Assembly (NCBI GenBank): GCA_016212505.1
Contig: JACRGB010000034.1
Location: forward strand, 1 to 42,206
DNA: 42,206 bases
Source: Microcaldota archaeon
Lineage (GTDB): Archaea; Micrarchaeota; Micrarchaeia; Anstonellales; Bilamarchaeaceae
Direction of reading: 5' to 3'
The notes beneath the pieces were generated by a model that saw only the letters and a list, made by a program, of their open reading frames with translations, ran no database searches and was not told the origin of the DNA. The position numbers and the translations under genes were made by a program. Shown here piece after piece: positions 39,403 to 42,206 of the stretch. Positions within the stretch are counted from its first letter, which is position 1. The number at the start of each line of letters is the position of its first letter.

Positions 39403-40092
39403 ATGAGAGGCACATTTTTAGTAATTTTGGTAATGGCGTTTTTAATTTTTGGATGTACTGGAACCGGATCCACCAACGTAAAAACAGATACTTCTGTTAA
39501 TGCTGGTGCAAATACGGGAAATCCTGCTGGAAATAATGGAACTACTCCACCAGCTGGAAATTCCCCTCCATCCAAAAATGATGTTTCTGCAAATATTTCA
39601 GTTACTACTGATACTGGCGGATTAATTGGATTAGGATACACCCAGCTTCTTGCTCTTGGGGTACCAATTCAGTGCGATGTTACAAACACCTACAAAGGCA
39701 AGACCACAAAAATGAGGCTTTATTTGCAGGGAAAAAACGCAATAAGAATCGAGATTCCGAATACTGGCGCTGAAGGATCATGCAGCTCTTCAGTAATGAT
39801 AATGAAAGATAAAAAAGTCTACACAAGCTGCACTGGTTCGCAAGTGATGCCTGGCTGCGATTGGCTCGAAATTGAGGCAAATGAATCGGCTCAAGGCGGT
39901 GCGGGTGGATCAGGAGGATCTGCAAATACCGGGGCAAGCGAAACCCCAGAATTTACTGATGTTCCAGCAACCCAGTTCAAATGTGATCCTTGGGTATATG
40001 ATTCAGCAAAACTTACAGTTACAGGAAAAGTTTGTAGCTTGACTGATATACTGAACAATATCAAGGTAGGCGGAAACGTTAATATTGGGTAA
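39403..40092 (+). CDS. Secreted lipoprotein with low-complexity linkers
   Basis: The ATG at 39403 follows a box TTTTTAAATTTT (39373-39384) at leaderless distance; a TTG at 39388 is less likely. The 229-aa protein has a signal sequence and lipobox (VMAFLIFGC) and then a Thr/Asn/Gly/Pro-rich spacer. A compact domain (CDVTNTYKGKTTKMRLYLQG; VMIMKDKKVYTSC; PGCDWLEI) follows, then a second Gly/Ser linker (QGGAGGSGGSANTG) and a C-terminal TQFKCDPWVYDSAKL segment. The CDVTNTYKGKTTKMR fold resembles periplasmic domains that read out denaturation or lipoprotein carriers, but I cannot name it. Confidence 0.8.
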   Translation: MRGTFLVILVMAFLIFGCTGTGSTNVKTDTSVNAGANTGNPAGNNGTTPPAGNSPPSKNDVSANISVTTDTGGLIGLGYTQLLALGVPIQCDVTNTYKGKTTKMRLYLQGKNAIRIEIPNTGAEGSCSSSVMIMKDKKVYTSCTGSQVMPGCDWLEIEANESAQGGAGGSGGSANTGASETPEFTDVPATQFKCDPWVYDSAKLTVTGKVCSLTDILNNIKVGGNVNIG

Positions 40093-40136
40093 AATCCCAA
40101 ATTTTTTTTATTTTTTTCTTTATTTTTCTTTATTTA
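40085..40136 (+). terminator. Hairpin plus T-tract terminator
   Basis: TTGGG (40085-40089) pairs with CCCAA (40096-40100) around a loop containing the gene's TAA. A run of T follows (40102-40109, then further T-rich blocks to 40136). This looks like an intrinsic terminator for the lipoprotein gene. Confidence 0.65.
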
Positions 40137-40223
40137 TCTCCTATTTTTGGACTTCCCCTCTTCATTTTACGTATTTTACCATAATAGATACATCTATATA
40201 CAAGTTCTGTCACAATAGTATAT

Positions 40224-40739
40224 ATGAAAAAACTATATCCGACCTTTGCAGATTCATCTAACTATCGTGGGCTTACGCAGAATGTTAATCGTTTAAGTGG
40301 TAAGGAATCAGATACTCTTAAGGCTTCTGTTCTTGAGCGCGACAACTACAAATGCTCTTATTGCAATTTCCATGCAGAAGAATGGCAGACAATAAATTAC
40401 ATTGATGGCGATTCAAGCAATAATAAAAAAAGCAATTTGACTACCGCCTGCCCAATGTGCAATCTTGTACTGAATACCCCATTAGGATGCCAAATTGAAG
40501 GCATTGTGGAGCTTTATCAGGTATCTGCTTATGATCAGAATAAAATCGTCCAGCTAACCCGCAAGATGCGTGCAGAAGGCAAGAAAGATGATGAAATAAG
40601 GCGATCGCTTGGCCTTAAGATCAAAGTACCATTTAAGATGAATAAGCGATATTTGAATTCGTTATTTGCGTTTATAACTTCATGGAAAGGCTCGTATGGC
40701 GATGTTGAAGAAGCTTTGGAATATGGGTATAGCCACTGA
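40224..40739 (+). CDS. HNH-endonuclease-like protein with altered active site
   Basis: This 171-aa protein has the zinc-binding frame of HNH nucleases: Cys44-x2-Cys47 (YKCSYC) and Cys76-x2-Cys79 (ACPMC). Between them is INYIDGDSSNNKKSNLTTAC, where typical HNH enzymes read xHIDGD...N...NL. Tyr59 sits at the position of the first catalytic His, so cleavage is doubtful. The C-terminal 80 residues are helical and basic (NKIVQLTRKMRAEGKKDDE). A TATA-like CATCTATATAC (40190-40200) precedes the ATG. It may bind DNA or RNA without cutting. It converges on a methyltransferase gene, 4 bases apart. Confidence 0.7.
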   Translation: MKKLYPTFADSSNYRGLTQNVNRLSGKESDTLKASVLERDNYKCSYCNFHAEEWQTINYIDGDSSNNKKSNLTTACPMCNLVLNTPLGCQIEGIVELYQVSAYDQNKIVQLTRKMRAEGKKDDEIRRSLGLKIKVPFKMNKRYLNSLFAFITSWKGSYGDVEEALEYGYSH

Positions 40740-40743
40740 TTTT

Positions 40744-41565
40744 TTATTTTGGCTCAGATAGATTGGCTATAAAAAGATGTTTATTTCCAAGCTGCCTTTC
40801 ATCTTGACCACGATTGATATTTTCTTCTTCATTTAATCCTTGGAAATGTAATTTATAACCGCTATCAATGATTGTTTTTCGAATTATTTCTGGCGGCGTT
40901 AACTCATCGGCTGCAATTAAAATAGTTCCATCTGGTGAGAGTAATTTAGGAAATATTTCTTTCAAAGGAGGCACTAATGTCAACTCTCTGATAAAATCCA
41001 TGAGTTCGATAAGGGTATAATTTTTTATTCGCTTTGGATCAATTCCAAATCTTCTAATAAGATAAGAACTAAATTCGTCTGTGTATTCTGCTAAATCTTT
41101 ATCAGTTATTGTTCCTCTCTCATAGAATACACTTGTAGCCTTTGCGTAAGCTCTCTTTGTTATGTCAAGTGCTTCATATGGTGGTCCTGGATTAAAATAA
41201 GATATAAAATCAAAACCTCTAAATCCCAAAAGAGAAATAAATCGTTTAAAGAATTTAATTTCATCCTCATGCATTAACCTATAAGGCCTTAATAATAAAA
41301 CAGAAACTTCAGTGGGGCCTAATTGGAGTTCAACTGAATCAGTTTCATGAACCAAATCCACTCCATAAACTTTAACTTTGGGAACGTTATAAGTACCGGC
41401 CAGTGCAACAGCTAAACCTAAAGCAGATGATCCACTTCCACACCCAAAATCCAGAGCAGTAATCTGCTCTTTTCCTCTTAACTTTTCATTAATAGGGCAA
41501 TTTCTTAGGAGCACCCGTGCAGTTCTCATCTCTTGCTGTGCTCTGTGTTTTTGACTTAGGGACAT
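40744..41565 (-). CDS. SAM-dependent methyltransferase, substrate unknown
   Basis: The 273-aa protein has the SAM-binding motif I ALDFGCGSGSSALGLAVALA near residue 37 and an acidic end of strand 2 (VYGVDLVHE). A later segment FISYFNPGPPYEALDI may stand for the motif IV region. There is a helical insertion (about 150-200; DEFSSYLIRRFGIDPKRIKN), and a typical C-terminal strand (DGTILIAADELTPPEI). The start is supported by a TATA-like box on the minus strand (ATAAATATAAACC, about 41588-41600). The target could be a small molecule or RNA; it lacks the DPPY/NPPY motif of DNA amino-methyltransferases. Confidence 0.78.
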   Translation of the reverse strand: MSLSQKHRAQQEMRTARVLLRNCPINEKLRGKEQITALDFGCGSGSSALGLAVALAGTYNVPKVKVYGVDLVHETDSVELQLGPTEVSVLLLRPYRLMHEDEIKFFKRFISLLGFRGFDFISYFNPGPPYEALDITKRAYAKATSVFYERGTITDKDLAEYTDEFSSYLIRRFGIDPKRIKNYTLIELMDFIRELTLVPPLKEIFPKLLSPDGTILIAADELTPPEIIRKTIIDSGYKLHFQGLNEEENINRGQDERQLGNKHLFIANLSEPK

Positions 41566-41660
41566 TGTTATTATTTATGTTCTAAAAGGTTTATATTTAT
41601 GAGTTATTGAGGGTTTTTATATCCTGATAACTAATTAATAACTGAAAAAGAGGTTAAATT

Positions 41661-41951
41661 ATGGCTATGGTCATGTCAATATTAGAAGGAGATTTGCCCC
41701 CTGATAAGGCAGCTAAATTGGAAGCTAATTTTGAAGACGGAAAGAAAAATCTTGATGCTGGGATAGTTGAAACGTTCTTCATCAAGAACGCAAGCAAATG
41801 CAAAATCATTACGCTTTGGGAGAATAGAGAAGCTCTGAATGCGATGAAAAGCAAGGGAACGCCCAAAGGGGTTTTGATGTTCAAGTACGCTGGAGTAGAA
41901 CCAATCGCGCTGGTTTATGATGTTGTGAGTTCGGCTGCGAAAGGGAAATAA
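41661..41951 (+). CDS. Small dimeric alpha/beta-barrel-like protein (ABM superfamily-like)
   Basis: This 96-aa protein shows the alternating pattern of antibiotic-biosynthesis-monooxygenase-type ferredoxin-like folds. Strand one is AMVMSILEGDL, helix one PDKAAKLEANFEDG, strand two GIVETFFIKNAS, and strand three CKIITLWENREALNAMKS. The KITLWENREA segment (strand, then helix) is the most telling part. Members act as small oxidases, heme-degrading enzymes or dimeric binding proteins; no catalytic residue is evident. A TATA-like box (GTTTTTATATCC, 41612-41623) precedes it. Confidence 0.65.
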   Translation: MAMVMSILEGDLPPDKAAKLEANFEDGKKNLDAGIVETFFIKNASKCKIITLWENREALNAMKSKGTPKGVLMFKYAGVEPIALVYDVVSSAAKGK

Positions 41952-41972
41952 ACTGAAAAAGAGATTGAGGAA

Positions 41973-42074
41973 ATGGATGAAGAAAACCAACAACCAATTC
42001 TTGAAGTATTACCAAATGGAATTCTAATCCCTACTGAAAAAGGAATTATAGCAGTACATAATAATATAATATGA
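41973..42074 (+). CDS. 33-aa ORF ending at the mobile-element boundary
   Basis: The ORF starts at an ATG with GAGG two bases upstream and encodes MDEENQQPILEVLPNGILIP followed by TEKGIIAVHNNII. Its TGA stop (42072-42074) coincides with the first bases of the IS inverted repeat. It may be a real tiny gene, or the N-terminal stub of a gene cut by insertion of the element. No family can be assigned. Confidence 0.4.
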   Translation: MDEENQQPILEVLPNGILIPTEKGIIAVHNNII

Positions 42075-42120
42075 CATCCTCCCCACCCTAAAGGGTGGGG
42101 TTTCCTTTTTTGGGATGTCA
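42072..42120. mobile_element. IS200/IS605-type end with nested hairpin
   Basis: A strong inner hairpin pairs CCCCACCCT (42081-42089) with AGGGTGGGG (42092-42100). An outer inverted repeat pairs TGACATCC (42072-42079) with GGATGTCA (42113-42120). The structure sits just past the stop of the transposase gene, as expected for the subterminal hairpin of an IS200/IS605 element. The precise boundary cannot be fixed without the other end, which lies outside the window. Confidence 0.75.
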
Positions 42121-42206
42121 AAAACTCACAAGAGTTTTTTGTACTGATTGATTTTGCACATATTTTCTTACAGTCTTCAGATCAACATCACTAACCGTCC
42201 TGAAGA
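42118..42206 (-). CDS. tnpA: IS200/IS605-family TnpA (Y1 transposase), C-terminal fragment, runs off window
   Basis: Only the last 28 residues are visible (frame begins at 42204, stop 42118-42120), starting FRTVSDVDLKTVRKYVQNQ. That segment matches the conserved C-terminus of small Y1 (HUH) transposases, which ends with a helix of the form TVRKYVxxQ. The catalytic Tyr and HUH motif lie off the window. The gene is read leftward and its 3' end lies within the hairpin-bearing end of the element. Confidence 0.75.
   Translation of the reverse strand, partial: FRTVSDVDLKTVRKYVQNQSVQKTLVSF

Noticed and set aside
40224-41565. A restriction-modification system from the HNH and methyltransferase genes
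   Set aside because: They are convergent, not co-transcribed. The HNH site is degenerate, and the methyltransferase lacks DNA-methylase motifs.
1-42206. tRNA genes, rRNA genes, CRISPR arrays and a replication origin
   Set aside because: I found no T-loop-like motifs with paired acceptor ends, no rRNA signatures, no spaced short repeats and no origin-type repeats. A tRNA finder run on the window would confirm this.

Overview
The window looks like a chromosomal segment of an archaeon, most likely from a small-genome DPANN-type lineage; I cannot name the phylum. Evidence for Archaea: many genes have a TTTAAATA-like TATA box 20-35 bases before a start codon with a short or absent leader, there is a large-subunit-only archaeal-type RuBisCO, a HerA/VirB4-like ATPase, archaeal-style lipoproteins, an NSUN-type RNA methyltransferase with a PUA-like partner, and a degenerate EF-Tu/SelB-like protein. 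Several genes look bacterial in origin: an NtrC-like AAA+ regulator, a ClpX-like AAA+ ATPase, and a Firmicutes-style SUF set.

Layout. 1-205: strong hairpins. 206-5000: an unrecognised gene, a DEAD-box RNA helicase, and a two-gene operon with a DUF2325-like protein. 5056-9700: a P2-type (Ca2+) ATPase coupled to a tiny zinc-ribbon gene, a PEBP protein, a second zinc ribbon and a DUF6159-like membrane protein. 9733-13052: an NtrC-like protein with about four C-terminal helix-turn-helix-like modules, the last one displaced into the -1 frame. 13125-15934: an EF-Tu-like pseudo-GTPase, a nucleotidyltransferase pair resembling a toxin-antitoxin module, and a Glu/Leu-type dehydrogenase. 16058-21160: SUF iron-sulfur assembly as two divergent operons (sufB-sufD leftward; a 147-aa gene, sufC, sufS, sufU rightward) around a TTTAGG-N4-CCTAAA palindrome. 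21225-26605: a repeat protein with a methyltransferase-like C-terminal half, a pterin carbinolamine dehydratase, RuBisCO and the ClpX-like ATPase. 26745-28921: very small Cys-rich proteins and an m5C RNA methyltransferase with a separately encoded PUA-like domain.

29095-37703 is the most unusual part. A HerA/VirB4-like ATPase with a long disordered tail converges, with overlapping stops, on five translationally coupled genes. These encode eight copies of a Cys-rich, probably solenoid-forming module. The modules are of two types, A and B: three genes are A-B fusions, and the two promoter-proximal genes are a separate A and a separate B. I do not recognise an assigned function for this family and it is the best candidate for an undescribed system.

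37809-40092 encodes three small lipoproteins and a Cys-His-Asp (transglutaminase-like) protein. 40224-42074 holds an HNH-like protein, a methyltransferase, a small dimeric-barrel-like protein and a tiny ORF. The window ends inside an IS200/IS605-type TnpA gene next to its hairpin end. I saw no tRNA, rRNA or CRISPR array. No stretch longer than about 300 bases lacks a gene.
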